A stretch of DNA of 64,000 bases from an uncultured Neglectibacter sp. (GTDB taxonomy: Bacteria > Bacillota > Clostridia > Oscillospirales > Acutalibacteraceae), in contig CALFFN010000005.1 in assembly GCA_937958185.1 (NCBI GenBank), forward strand, positions 100,765 through 164,764, in the 5' to 3' direction. Positions 40,392 through 49,383 of the stretch are shown in pieces; the stretch's first letter is position 1; the number at the start of each line of letters is the position of its first letter. The position numbers and the translations under genes were made by a program. Below the pieces are notes generated by a model. That model was not told the DNA's origin and made no database searches. It saw nothing but the letters and a program-made list of their open reading frames with translations.

Positions 40392-41441
40392 ATGGCAGGA
40401 CTTTCAGGACTTTTTTCCATGTTTTCCATGTTCTCCAAGGATATCGGCATCGACCTGGGAACAGCCAATACATTGGTCTTCATGCGGGGCAAGGGCATCG
40501 TCATGCGGGAACCTTCCGTGGTGGCGGTAGACGTGCGCACCGATGAAGTGCTGGCGGTGGGCAAGCAGGCAAAGGAAATGCTGGGCAGGACCCCCGGCTC
40601 CATCGTGGCGGTGCGCCCCTTAAAGGACGGCGTGATCGCCGACTTTGACGTGACGGCGGCAATGCTGAAGTATTTTATTAAGAAAGCGCTGAAATCCGGC
40701 ACATTCAGCCGCCCCAGGATCGTCATCTGCATTCCCTCCGGCGTCACCGAGGTGGAACGCCGCGCCGTGGAGGACGCTGCCCGTCAGGCAGGCTCCAACA
40801 ACGTGGATCTGATCGAGGAACCCATGGCGGCTGCTATCGGCGCAGGCCTGCCCGTAGGAGAAGCCACCGGCAGCATGGTGGTGGATATCGGCGGCGGCAC
40901 CTCCGAGGTCGCTGTGATCTCTCTGGGCGATATCGTCACGGCGGTTTCCGTCCGTATGGCGGGAGATAAGTTCGACGAAGCCATCGTGACCTATGTAAAA
41001 AAGAAATACAACCTGCTCATCGGGGAACGCACCGCCGAAGAGATCAAGGTAAAGATAGGCTCCGCCTTCCCCACAGAGGATACCATCAATTCCTTTGTGG
41101 AGATCAAGGGCAGGAACCTGATAGACGGCTTGCCCAAAAACGTGACCATTCACGCCGACGAGGTGCGGGAAGCGCTGATGGACAGCGTGATGATCGTGGT
41201 AGACGCCATCAAGGACACGCTGGAAAAGACGCCCCCAGAGCTGGCGGCGGATATCATTGACCGGGGCATTATGCTTACCGGCGGCGGCGCGCTGCTCCGC
41301 GGGCTGGACAAGCTGGTCAGCCAGGAAACGGGCATTCCCGTCCATGTGGCGGAGCGCCCGCTGGACTGCGTGGTAGAGGGCACGGGCAAGAGCCTGGAGG
41401 TGGACCTGCCCAAGTCCTATTACCGTTCCAGGAAAAAGTGA
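40392..41441 (+). CDS. mreB: Rod shape-determining protein MreB
   Basis: ATG 40392 gives 349 residues, the usual length. Actin-fold motifs are present: DIGIDLGTANTLVF (phosphate 1), VVDIGGGTSEVAVISLG (phosphate 2) and IMLTGGGALLRGLD (adenosine). The N-terminus MAGLSGLFSMFSMF is amphipathic and could touch the membrane. MreB filaments direct lateral wall synthesis with MreC, MreD and PBP2, all encoded next. The ribosome site is GGAAAGG at somewhat long spacing. Confidence 0.97.
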   Translation: MAGLSGLFSMFSMFSKDIGIDLGTANTLVFMRGKGIVMREPSVVAVDVRTDEVLAVGKQAKEMLGRTPGSIVAVRPLKDGVIADFDVTAAMLKYFIKKALKSGTFSRPRIVICIPSGVTEVERRAVEDAARQAGSNNVDLIEEPMAAAIGAGLPVGEATGSMVVDIGGGTSEVAVISLGDIVTAVSVRMAGDKFDEAIVTYVKKKYNLLIGERTAEEIKVKIGSAFPTEDTINSFVEIKGRNLIDGLPKNVTIHADEVREALMDSVMIVVDAIKDTLEKTPPELAADIIDRGIMLTGGGALLRGLDKLVSQETGIPVHVAERPLDCVVEGTGKSLEVDLPKSYYRSRKK

Positions 41442-41477
41442 GGAAAAGCTGGTAAGACCGGCAAAAGGGTTTTATGT

Positions 41478-41530
41478 GGAGGACTGCTGTGAGGAGATGT
41501 TCTGCTCTGCGGCAGTCCGCCTTTTGACTT
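41478..41530 (+). other. Attenuator-like hairpin between mreB and mreC
   Basis: An imperfect stem around GGAGGACTGCTG and CGGCAGTCCGCC is followed by TTTTG. It may reduce readthrough from the mreB message into mreC-mreD-PBP2, matching the higher need for MreB. Confidence 0.5.
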
Positions 41531-41569
41531 ATTTCAGGGACTGCATTTTTTGGAAGGGAGGCGAAAGGC

Positions 41570-42463
41570 TTGAAGGATTTTTTCAAAAGCAGCTCCTTTA
41601 AGGTGCTGATCATCACTGTAGTAGTGCTGCTGGGTCTGATCATTTTCACCGCCTCGGCGGGCGGTTCTTTCCTGGCAAGCCTTTTGGGCTTTGTCTCCTC
41701 TCCCATGCAGGGCGTTGCCACCACGGTGACGGAAAACGTCACGGAGTTCCTCGATTTGGACGGCCTGACAAAGGACGAGCTGAAAAACATGGTGACGGGT
41801 CTGCAGGATAAAAACGCCCAGCTGCAGCAGAAGCTGGCGGATTACGAGGAGATCAAGCAGGAAAATGAGCAGCTGAAGCAGCAGCTGGAGATCACCTCCC
41901 AGCGCCCGGAGAATAAATCCCTGGCGGCTTCCGTCATCGGCAGGGACCCAAACGATGTGTTTTCCGGCTTTTCTATTGATAAGGGCACGCTGGAAGGGAT
42001 CAGCGTCGGCGACCCGGTCATTACGAACCGGGGTCTGGTGGGCATCGTCACACAGGCGTACGCCACCACCAGCAAGGTGTCCTGCCTGCTTTCCGAAGAC
42101 GTGAAGGTGGCGGCGGTGTGCATTGAACGGCAGGAAAGCGGCGTGGTGACCAGCAATATCATGACCGCCAGCACGGGGCTGCTGCGCTTCAACTACCTTT
42201 CCGGGGACACAAAGCTTCAGGAGGGGGATATCATTACCACCTCCGGCGCGGGCAGGAATTACCCCGAGGGCATTTTGATCGGCGAAGTAAAAAGCGTGGA
42301 AAAATCGGAAAACGACATTTCCAAATATGCCGTTGTACAGCCCTGTGAGGACATTTCCGCGGTGAAGGACGTGTTCGTCATCGTCAGCTTCCCCGGCAAG
42401 GGAGAGGAAATCCCCGATGTGGACGTGACCTCGAACCCCCAGGGCGGGGAGGACGCGGAATGA
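41570..42463 (+). CDS. mreC: Rod shape-determining protein MreC
   Basis: This starts at TTG 41570 with GGGAGGCGAAAGG upstream and yields 297 residues. One membrane helix lies at about 11-31, a coiled coil at 70-110 (DKNAQLQQKLADYEEIKQEN), and the extracellular beta domains at 115-275, with typical MreC sequences such as DPVITNRGLVGIV. MreC activates PBP2. The end overlaps mreD by ATGA. Confidence 0.93.
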   Translation: MKDFFKSSSFKVLIITVVVLLGLIIFTASAGGSFLASLLGFVSSPMQGVATTVTENVTEFLDLDGLTKDELKNMVTGLQDKNAQLQQKLADYEEIKQENEQLKQQLEITSQRPENKSLAASVIGRDPNDVFSGFSIDKGTLEGISVGDPVITNRGLVGIVTQAYATTSKVSCLLSEDVKVAAVCIERQESGVVTSNIMTASTGLLRFNYLSGDTKLQEGDIITTSGAGRNYPEGILIGEVKSVEKSENDISKYAVVQPCEDISAVKDVFVIVSFPGKGEEIPDVDVTSNPQGGEDAE

Positions 42464-42972
42464 AAGACTTCAACCGTGTGATCCGTTACCTTGCCTATGT
42501 GCTGGAGCTGCTGGTGCTGTTTATGCTGCAGGAGACCCCCGGTCTGCTGCCGGCGATTTTCGGCGTGCGCCCGGTGCTGATTTTCCCGGCGGTCATCACC
42601 ATGGCAATGTTTGAGGAAGAGGTGCCCGCCATGGCGTTCGGCGTTGTGGGCGGGCTGTTCTGCGATTTTGGTCTGTCCGGCATTATGGGCTTCCACGGGC
42701 TGGTGCTGGCTGTCATCTGTTTCCTGGTCAGCATTCTGAGCCGCACTTATCTGCAGGTCAACACCGTGACCGCCATTATTACCGGCATATGGACCATCGG
42801 GCTGACCGTCTGCGCCCAGTGGTTTTTCCTGTACTATTTTTCGTATTCCATGCCGGAGTACGCCTTTCTCCATCACTATCTGCCCAAGTATTTTTACACG
42901 ATGATCTTCGTTCCTCTGGTGTACCTGCTGAACCGGGGCTTGTCCCAGGCGGTGCGGGCGCAGGAGAACTGA
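42460..42972 (+). CDS. mreD: Rod shape-determining protein MreD
   Basis: The 170-residue protein is coupled to mreC by overlap. It consists of about five membrane helices (LAYVLELLVLFMLQETPGLL; ILIFPAVI-type segment; GLVLAVICFLVSIL) with MreD-like spacing. It bridges MreB and MreC and the wall synthases in the membrane. Confidence 0.9.
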   Translation: MKDFNRVIRYLAYVLELLVLFMLQETPGLLPAIFGVRPVLIFPAVITMAMFEEEVPAMAFGVVGGLFCDFGLSGIMGFHGLVLAVICFLVSILSRTYLQVNTVTAIITGIWTIGLTVCAQWFFLYYFSYSMPEYAFLHHYLPKYFYTMIFVPLVYLLNRGLSQAVRAQEN

Positions 42973-42997
42973 CCTTTTCGAGAGGGATTTCTGACTT

Positions 42998-45502
42998 ATG
43001 AAACTGCCGAAGCTGAAAAAACCGGGACGATACGCGTTCTGCATTCTGCTGCTGCTGGCGGTCTGCCTGCTGTATGTGGGTCGCCTGTTCCAGTGGCAGG
43101 TGATAAATGGGGAATACTACCGCCAGGAGGCTCTGAACGACCGCACCGACACCATCGAGCTGGACGCTGCCCGGGGGCAGATTTTGGATAGGAACGGCAA
43201 GGTGCTGGCGGGGAACAGGGTCTCTTATGATATCGTATACAATGCCCTGAACATGGTCTATGAAGAGCGCAACGCCACCATCATCAAGGTCGTGGAGCTG
43301 CTGGAAGAGCGGAACGAAAAATGGCGGGACAGGCTGCCCATTATCCTGAACGAGGAAAATGAGTACCAGTTTGCCGAGGGCAGGGAAAGCGAGATCGAGA
43401 CCCTCAAGGGGCAGGATATGCTGAACATGGCGGAATACGCCACCGCCGAGGAATGTATGGGCGAGCTTGCCAGGCGTTACGGTTGCGAGGGCTTTTCCAA
43501 AAAGGATATCCGCGACGTTGCCTCCGTCCGCTATTCCATGGAGCGGGACGGCTATTCCCGCACCAACGCCTATGTGATCGCGGCGGACGTTTCCTCGGAG
43601 ACGGTGGGCGTCATCAGCCAGAGAGCCGGGGAACTGAAGGGCGTTGAGCCGCGGGTCTCCGTTGCCCGGTACTATGGGGAGGACGGCTCCCTCGCGCCCC
43701 ATGTGGTGGGGCATGTCGGCTCCATTTCCGGCGAGGAATATGATGAAGCTGTAAAAAACGGCACAGCATACGATTATAAGGACAATATCTCCGGCTATAA
43801 GTGGACGGATTCTTTGGGCAGGGGCGGCATTGAGAGCGCCTTTGAAGACGACCTGCGTGGCAGCCGGGGAGAGGAGACCATTTTTGTAGACGATACCGGC
43901 GAGGTGAAGAACACCGCCGTCACCGTTCCGCCGAAGGAAGGGAACACGGTTTATACCACGCTGGATACCGACCTGCAGCGGGTGGCGAATCTTTCCCTGA
44001 AAAAGAATATCGAGGGCAACAAAAACGCCAAGGACTGCACCGCCGGCGCTGCGGTAGTGCTGGACGTAAAGAACTTCGGCGTGCTGGTCAATTCCTCCTA
44101 TCCCACCTTTGACATGAACCTGTACACCTCCGATGACAATTACGTGCGGCAGAAGGAGGGCGACACCGACGGGCAGCCCATGCTGAACCGGGCGCTGGAC
44201 GGCGTTTACACTCCCGGTTCGGTCTTCAAGCCCATGGTGGCGCTGGCAGCTTTGCAGGAGGGGGTCATCACCGCCGACACCACTTATTTCTGCGATAAGC
44301 TTTACACCCTGGGCGACGATCCCCTCACCGCCCTGCATCTGAAATGTACGGACTATCACGGGAACACCAACGTCTACAGCGGTCTCGCGGGGTCCTGCAA
44401 CGTGTTTTTCTGCAACGTGGGGCTGAATTTGACCATTAAAAAGATGGACGCTTACGCCCAGTATTTCGGACTGGGAGAAGAGACCGGCGTGGAGCTGGGG
44501 GAAGCTACGGGAACCATGTCAAATCCCCAGGAATTTAAGGAAAACCATGGCGGCGAGGAGTGGGTGGACGGCAACACCGCTCAGACAGCGATCGGGCAGA
44601 TGGACAATATGTTCACCCCCATTCAGCTTGCAACATACTGCGCCACCATTGCCAACGGCGGCAAGCGGCTGGAAACCCACTTTCTGGATAAGGTCACCGA
44701 TTACAGCGGGGAGGAGACTGTTCGGACGCACCAGAAAAAAGAGCTGTTCGACGCGGACCTTTCCTCCGACGTGCTGGGCGTGGTGAAGGAGGGAATGCGC
44801 ATGGTGGCGACCTCCGGCACGGCGTCCGACGTATTTGGGGACTACCCGGTGTCCATTGCCTGCAAGACAGGCACGGCGGAAACCTCCATGGACGACAGCA
44901 CTGGCACGGAGCCGAATATCAGCTTTATCTGCTACGCCCCGGCGGACGACCCGCAGATCGCCATTGCGGTGATGCTGGAGTACGGCAACAAGGGACCCTA
45001 TGCCCAGAATGTGGCGAAGGATATTTTAGACCAGTATTTTGGCTTCTATACCTGGGACGAGGACGGCAACCGCTACGACAGCAGCGGGAACCTGGTAGAC
45101 GACGAGGGCAAGGTGCTGAAAACCAAGGAACAGCTGGACGCGGAAAAGGCACAGCAGGAAGAGCAGGAAAAAGAAGATTTCCTTTCCTCCGCCCTGGAAA
45201 ACGGCGCTGACGATACCGCCAGCTCCGGCACGGATATGACCTCCTCACAGCCGGCTGCCGATGACGGCGGCAATGACCGCAGGGAAGATATCCCCAACAC
45301 CCCCTTTACGGGAGAGACCTCCTCTGCGCCGGAGAGCAGCCCTTCTTCCGCCGGGGAAGACACTTCCTCTTCTTCTGGCACCGCTTCCTCCGGAAGCGGC
45401 AGGAAGCCCGATTCTCCTTACTATACAGGAAGCAAAATGGTCGGAAAAAAGCTTCGGTCACGCTGTGACCGATTTTGCAGAGCAAAACCGCTTTTTTCGT
45501 AG
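42998..45502 (+). CDS. mrdA: Penicillin-binding protein 2 (elongasome transpeptidase)
   Basis: The 834-residue class B PBP has one membrane helix (about 13-32), a dimerisation domain, and a transpeptidase domain with S408-V-F-K411 (active-site serine), SCN (GSCNVFF) and K623-T-G. It cross-links peptidoglycan during elongation together with RodA (not in the window). From about residue 690 on there is an unusual 145-residue tail rich in Glu, Ser, Thr and Asp (TASSGTDMTSSQPAADD), predicted extracellular and disordered. The last 20 codons coincide with a terminator-like hairpin, so the annotated end may be an extension. Confidence 0.92.
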   Translation: MKLPKLKKPGRYAFCILLLLAVCLLYVGRLFQWQVINGEYYRQEALNDRTDTIELDAARGQILDRNGKVLAGNRVSYDIVYNALNMVYEERNATIIKVVELLEERNEKWRDRLPIILNEENEYQFAEGRESEIETLKGQDMLNMAEYATAEECMGELARRYGCEGFSKKDIRDVASVRYSMERDGYSRTNAYVIAADVSSETVGVISQRAGELKGVEPRVSVARYYGEDGSLAPHVVGHVGSISGEEYDEAVKNGTAYDYKDNISGYKWTDSLGRGGIESAFEDDLRGSRGEETIFVDDTGEVKNTAVTVPPKEGNTVYTTLDTDLQRVANLSLKKNIEGNKNAKDCTAGAAVVLDVKNFGVLVNSSYPTFDMNLYTSDDNYVRQKEGDTDGQPMLNRALDGVYTPGSVFKPMVALAALQEGVITADTTYFCDKLYTLGDDPLTALHLKCTDYHGNTNVYSGLAGSCNVFFCNVGLNLTIKKMDAYAQYFGLGEETGVELGEATGTMSNPQEFKENHGGEEWVDGNTAQTAIGQMDNMFTPIQLATYCATIANGGKRLETHFLDKVTDYSGEETVRTHQKKELFDADLSSDVLGVVKEGMRMVATSGTASDVFGDYPVSIACKTGTAETSMDDSTGTEPNISFICYAPADDPQIAIAVMLEYGNKGPYAQNVAKDILDQYFGFYTWDEDGNRYDSSGNLVDDEGKVLKTKEQLDAEKAQQEEQEKEDFLSSALENGADDTASSGTDMTSSQPAADDGGNDRREDIPNTPFTGETSSAPESSPSSAGEDTSSSSGTASSGSGRKPDSPYYTGSKMVGKKLRSRCDRFCRAKPLFS
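45445..45497 (+). terminator. Terminator overlapping the PBP2 stop region
   Basis: A seven-base-pair hairpin (CGGTCAC-GCT-GTGACCG) and a second pairing (TTTTGC/GCAAAA) are enclosed by AAAAAAGC and GCTTTTTT. It ends the mre operon, yet lies inside the PBP2 coding frame, which stops at 45502. Confidence 0.65.
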
Positions 45503-45507
45503 TCTCT

Positions 45508-45920
45508 AGGGTACACTGCCATCATGAGGGGAAAAACTTTTACTTTCGGTCGGGCGGCAGAATAGATATTAGTTGTTAGATGTTAGAAAGGGCATAGGAC
45601 ATAAATTTGTTGTAGTCGGGCGGCAGAGATGGAACCCGTACAAAGCAGCTTCCCGATTGCCCACCGCAGGTGCGGAATGGACAGAAAAATATCTGAATAA
45701 GCAAGTTGGAAAAAGCGGTTTTCGCATAGAAAATCGGCTGCGATGCAGCCGAAGCCTTTTCCAGGAAGAAAGGCGCAGCCTTTCTTTTGCTTCGCAAAAC
45801 CATCTTTTTTCGGTGGCTTTTGGGTACACTGCCATCATGAGGGAAAAATTCTTACTTTCGGTCGGGTCACAGAGAGGGAATCCGCACAAAGCGGCTTCCC
45901 GATTGCCCACCGCAGGTGCG
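45508..45920. repeat. Composite intergenic repeats before minD-like gene
   Basis: Two related blocks occur here. The first unit, AGGGTACACTGCCATCATGA and the following bases to CGGTCGGG, is at 45508-45560 and 45822-45871. The second unit, TTCCCGATTGCCCACCGCAGG and its next bases, is given here by its ends TTCCCGATT and CAGGTGCG at 45650-45674 and 45896-45920. The second unit is the inverse of part of the 36.17-36.20 kb repeats. No gene is visible in 45,503-46,043. Confidence 0.75.
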
Positions 45921-45995
45921 CTCACCGTAGGTGTCAAAGAAAACAATAGATTTTTGTGTGTTTCTTACAAAATTTCATGAAAGAAATATTTGTTT

Positions 45996-46024
45996 TTGAC
46001 AAAACATCTTTTGTGTGCTAAGAT
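45996..46024 (+). promoter_or_regulatory. Sigma-A promoter of the minD-like gene
   Basis: TTGACA and TAAGAT are separated by 17 bases. The expected transcript start is only about 12 bases before ATG 46044, which rules out upstream in-frame starts. Confidence 0.8.
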
Positions 46025-46043
46025 GAGAAACGAGGTAGTTTCC

Positions 46044-46784
46044 ATGGGACTTTCCACTGTGATCACATCCGGCAAGGGCGGCGTGGGAAAATCCACGGTG
46101 TCTGTTGGGCTGGGCAGGGCGCTGGCGCAGCGCGGGCGGCGGGTGCTGCTCATCGACTGTGACGCCGGTCTGCGCAGCCTGGACCGCATGACGGGCACGG
46201 AAGAGAATCTGGTTTTCGATATTTCCGACGTGGTGTACGGCAGATGCGCCCCGGCGGAGGCGATCTATCCCTGTGCCGACGCGGACGGGCTGTTTTTGCT
46301 GCCTGCCCCGTCTTCCGGGGAGAACATGATCCGCCCCGGCGTCATGCGGAAGCTGGTCCCCTTGCTGAAGCGGTACTACGACCACGTGCTGCTGGATTCT
46401 CCCGCAGGCGTGGGCGGCGGCTTCCGTTCGGCAGCCTGTGCGGCAGACAGGGCGCTGATCGTGTGCAGCCCCGACCCGGTATGCGTCCGGGGCGCGAACG
46501 CGGTGGGCGGTCTGCTGAAAAAGCTTTCCGTGGAGGACCAGCGGCTCATTATCAACCGCTTCAACGGAGAGTTTTTTGATGAGACCGGCGTGTACGGAGA
46601 TTTGGACGGCGTGATAGACGCCGCGGGTATCCGCCTGTTCGGCGTGGTGCCGGAGGACTTTTCTCTGGCAGCGTCGTTTTTGAAGGGGAAGAGGGCAAAG
46701 GAAAGCTCAAAGGGAATGATGGCTCTGTGCCGGATCGCCGGGCGGCTGGAAGGGGAAATGATCCCTATTCCCGCCCTGCTGTAA
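46044..46784 (+). CDS. MinD/ParA-family ATPase (MinD-like)
   Basis: The 246-residue protein has the deviant Walker A of the MinD family (ITSGKGGVGKSTV), switch I-like LLIDCDAGLRSLDRMTG and Walker B-like HVLLDSPAGVGGG. MinD recruits MinC to stop division at the poles. No minC or minE lies in the window, and the C-terminus (IAGRLEGEMIPIPALL) does not look like the usual short basic amphipathic targeting helix, so a divergent role is possible. GAGGTAG lies upstream of the chosen ATG. Confidence 0.78.
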   Translation: MGLSTVITSGKGGVGKSTVSVGLGRALAQRGRRVLLIDCDAGLRSLDRMTGTEENLVFDISDVVYGRCAPAEAIYPCADADGLFLLPAPSSGENMIRPGVMRKLVPLLKRYYDHVLLDSPAGVGGGFRSAACAADRALIVCSPDPVCVRGANAVGGLLKKLSVEDQRLIINRFNGEFFDETGVYGDLDGVIDAAGIRLFGVVPEDFSLAASFLKGKRAKESSKGMMALCRIAGRLEGEMIPIPALL

Positions 46785-46933
46785 GGAACGGGGGATCATT
46801 TTGACGGGCAGCCGGGTCCTGGCGTGCTGCAAACGGGACAGAGCCGGTTCACGGCTGCTTTCAGGCTTTTTTACATCTGATTCTTTTGGGAAAACTTGAA
46901 AATCATTTGTGGTATGAAGGAGGAGTTTTGTAT

Positions 46934-47338
46934 ATGAATATTGCCTTGACGGCACATGACGCGAAAAAGGAGCTGATGGTGCAGTTCTGTATTGCCTATT
47001 GCGGTATTCTCAGCCGCCATACGCTGTGCGGTACGGGCACCACCGGCAAAATGATCTCGGAAGCCACCGGGCTGAAGCTCCAGCGGTTCCTCAGCGGACC
47101 CCAGGGCGGCGACCAGCAGATCGCGGCGCGCATTGCCTGCAATGAAATAGATCTGCTGCTGTTTTTCCGGGACCCGCTGAACCAGAAGCCGCAGGAGTCC
47201 AACGACATGAACCTGCTGCGCCTGTGCGATATGCACAATATCCCGGTGGCGACCAATATCGCCACCGCCGAGGTGCTGATCCACGGCTTGGAGCGTGGAG
47301 ACCTTGACTGGCGCGATATCGTCAGAGAGCCGGTGTGA
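46934..47338 (+). CDS. mgsA: Methylglyoxal synthase
   Basis: ATG 46934, with AGGAGG upstream, gives 134 residues. The N-terminal IALTAHDAKK, the GTGTTGKM phosphate loop, SGPQGGDQQI and the catalytic segment LLLFFRDPLNQKP are all characteristic. The enzyme turns dihydroxyacetone phosphate into methylglyoxal and phosphate, relieving phosphate limitation or sugar-phosphate stress. It is followed by a terminator and stands as a separate unit after minD. Confidence 0.95.
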   Translation: MNIALTAHDAKKELMVQFCIAYCGILSRHTLCGTGTTGKMISEATGLKLQRFLSGPQGGDQQIAARIACNEIDLLLFFRDPLNQKPQESNDMNLLRLCDMHNIPVATNIATAEVLIHGLERGDLDWRDIVREPV

Positions 47339-47345
47339 AAAGCAG

Positions 47346-47379
47346 ATCTGCCCGAAAGCATTTTCCGGGCAGATTTTTT
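47346..47379 (+). terminator. Intrinsic terminator after mgsA
   Basis: A nine-base-pair stem (ATCTGCCCG with CGGGCAGAT) is followed by a run of Ts. Confidence 0.9.
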
Positions 47380-47393
47380 ATCGAAAATCACGC

Positions 47394-47422
47394 TTGCAAA
47401 ATGACGCGGTCTGTTTTATAAT
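47394..47422 (+). promoter_or_regulatory. Sigma-A promoter of the T-box operon
   Basis: TTGCAA and TATAAT are separated by 17 bases, placing the transcript start at about 47429, at the 5' end of the T-box leader. Confidence 0.8.
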
Positions 47423-47428
47423 GAGACC

Positions 47429-47698
47429 AGCAAATCGGCGATGACTTGGGATGAGTACCCCGGAAAGTCCGGCAGAGAGAGGCGGAGGAAAAGCGGGACG
47501 CTTCGGCAAAACGGCTTTTCAGCTGTGAGCCGCCTTCGGAACGGAACGGGAGAAAGACGCCCAACAGCCGGAAACTGAATGACATTTATAAGGAAAGCGG
47601 CGCTTTGCGAAGAAAAGCGCACTGCTTTTGAATTAGGGTGGCACCACGGAGATACCTTCGTCCCTGATCCGGCTTTGCCGGGGGGAGAGGGTTTTTCT
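47429..47698 (+). promoter_or_regulatory. T-box riboswitch controlling mazG-hisS
   Basis: The leader has a stem I with GATGAC and GAGTA, the conserved CAGAGAG after it, a stem pairing AGGCGG with CCGCCT, and the 14-base T-box AGGGTGGCACCACG at 47634-47647. It ends in a terminator (CCCT...AGGG with inner CCGG hairpin) and TTTTTCTTTT. Uncharged tRNA binding at the T-box would open the terminator. The base after TGG is C, which would pair with a discriminator G. tRNA-His normally has C73 whereas tRNA-Asp has G73, so an Asp-sensing role is possible. I could not fix the specifier codon by eye. Confidence 0.88.
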
Positions 47699-47724
47699 TT
47701 TATGGCGCGGAAAGGAGCACGGCA

Positions 47725-48036
47725 GTGGGAGAAATGCAGCAGACAGCGGCGGCGTTTGCCAAAAGCCACGGAATGAGCCGGGAGCCCTGGGTGAGGTTCC
47801 TGGATTTCAGCTCCGAGGCGGGAGAGCTTTCCAAGGAGCTTTTGAAGGCTTCCCATTACGGCGAAACGCCGGTAGAGCCTGCGCCCGGCATGGAAGAAGA
47901 GCTGGGGGACTGTATGTTTTCCCTGCTCTGCCTGGCGGACGCTTTGGGTCTGGACGCGGAAAAGGCGCTGGAAGGCTCTTTGGAAAAATATGACCGCCGT
48001 TTCCGAACCACGGGAAAAATAGGAAGCGGGAACTAG
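47725..48036 (+). CDS. MazG-like nucleotide pyrophosphohydrolase
   Basis: GTG 47725 follows AAAGGAG by seven bases. The 103-residue protein has the all-alpha NTP pyrophosphohydrolase signature: EAGELSKELLK followed about 25 residues later by EEELGDCMFSLLCLAD, giving the ExxE...ExxD metal site. Such enzymes hydrolyse noncanonical or excess NTPs. Its place between a T-box and hisS ties it to an aminoacyl-tRNA synthetase response. Confidence 0.78.
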   Translation: MGEMQQTAAAFAKSHGMSREPWVRFLDFSSEAGELSKELLKASHYGETPVEPAPGMEEELGDCMFSLLCLADALGLDAEKALEGSLEKYDRRFRTTGKIGSGN

Positions 48037-48075
48037 AAAGCCGGGGAAACCGGCGGGAGAAAAGGAGAAAAAGCG

Positions 48076-49383
48076 ATGGAACTCATCACAAAAGCGCCCA
48101 AGGGTACAGTAGACCTTGTTCCCGGCGCAAAGGACGGCAGCGGGACAGCTTCGGAGAAGTGGCGGCTCGTAGAGGACGTGTTCCGCAGCGAAGCGGAATT
48201 AAACGGCTTTGGGGAAATACGCACCCCGGTGTTCGAGCACACCGAGCTGTTCTTACGGGGTGTGGGCGACACTACCGACGTGGTGGAAAAGCAGATGTAC
48301 ACCTTTGAGGATAAGGGAGGGCGCTCCATTACCCTGCGCCCGGAGGGCACGGCAGGGGCGGTCCGGGCGATGCTGGAAAACGGTCTTTCCAATGCCGGGC
48401 TTCCCGTGAAGCTCTATTACGACATTTCCTGCTACCGCTATGAAAAGCCCCAGAAGGGACGTATGCGGGAGCTGCACCAGTTCGGCGTGGAGATGTTCGG
48501 CGCGGCGGAGCCTGTGGCGGACGCGCAGGTCATTGCCATGGGGCTTTCCGCCCTTCAGCGGCTGGGGCTGAAGGACGTGGGGCTGCAATTGAACTCCATC
48601 GGCTGCCCTGCCTGCCGGGCGGAGTACCGTAAGGCGCTGACGGAATATTTCAGCCGGTACAAGGACAGGCTCTGCGAGACCTGCCTGTCCAGGCTGGACC
48701 GCAACCCCATGCGCATTCTGGACTGCAAAAGCCCGAAATGCCAGGAAATCGGAAAGGACGCGCCCAAGATCACGGATTATCTCTGCGGGGGCTGCCGCGC
48801 CCACTTTGAAAAGGTGCAGGGGTACCTGACGGCGCTGGGCATTTCATACGAGCTGGACCCCCGGCTGGTGCGGGGGCTGGATTATTACACCCGCACGGTG
48901 TTTGAGTTCCCCTCCAAAAGCCTGGGCTTTGCCCTGGGCGGCGGCGGGCGGTATGACGGCCTGGTGGAGGAGCTGGGCGGCAAGCCCACGCCGGGTCTCG
49001 GCTTCGGCATGGGGCTGGACCGCATTATGCTGGCGCTGGAAGCGCAGCAGACGGAGTTCCCGGAGCCGGACCGCTGTGAGGTCTATGTGGCGTCCATGGG
49101 GGAGCAGGCGTTGGAAAAAGCCCTGCTGCTGGTGAACGCCCTGCATGAGTGCGGGATTTCCGCCGACTGCGACCTGTGCGCCAGAGGGCTGAAGGCACAG
49201 ATGAAATACGCCGACCGTATCGGCGCGAAATACACCATCGTCATCGGTGACGACGAACTGCAAAGCGGCAAAGCGGAGCTGAAAAACATGAAGACCGGGG
49301 AGAAGCGGAACATTTCCCTGGGCGATGATTTTACGGACGAATACCTTACCGTATGCACCAGCCAGGAGGATCTAACGTTCTAG
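48076..49383 (+). CDS. hisS: Histidyl-tRNA synthetase
   Basis: The 435-residue class II synthetase contains motif 2 (LKLYYDISCYRYEKPQKGR-like, seen as ISCYRYEKPQKGRMRE), the histidine-specific RGLDYYTRTVFE and GGGGRYDGL, and motif 3 GFGMGLDRIML. A cysteine-rich insertion around residues 175-260 (CPACR, CETC, CKSPKC, CGGC) could bind zinc and is common in Firmicutes HisRS. The ribosome site is AAAGGAG. It follows the mazG-like gene by 39 bases. Confidence 0.96.
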   Translation: MELITKAPKGTVDLVPGAKDGSGTASEKWRLVEDVFRSEAELNGFGEIRTPVFEHTELFLRGVGDTTDVVEKQMYTFEDKGGRSITLRPEGTAGAVRAMLENGLSNAGLPVKLYYDISCYRYEKPQKGRMRELHQFGVEMFGAAEPVADAQVIAMGLSALQRLGLKDVGLQLNSIGCPACRAEYRKALTEYFSRYKDRLCETCLSRLDRNPMRILDCKSPKCQEIGKDAPKITDYLCGGCRAHFEKVQGYLTALGISYELDPRLVRGLDYYTRTVFEFPSKSLGFALGGGGRYDGLVEELGGKPTPGLGFGMGLDRIMLALEAQQTEFPEPDRCEVYVASMGEQALEKALLLVNALHECGISADCDLCARGLKAQMKYADRIGAKYTIVIGDDELQSGKAELKNMKTGEKRNISLGDDFTDEYLTVCTSQEDLTF

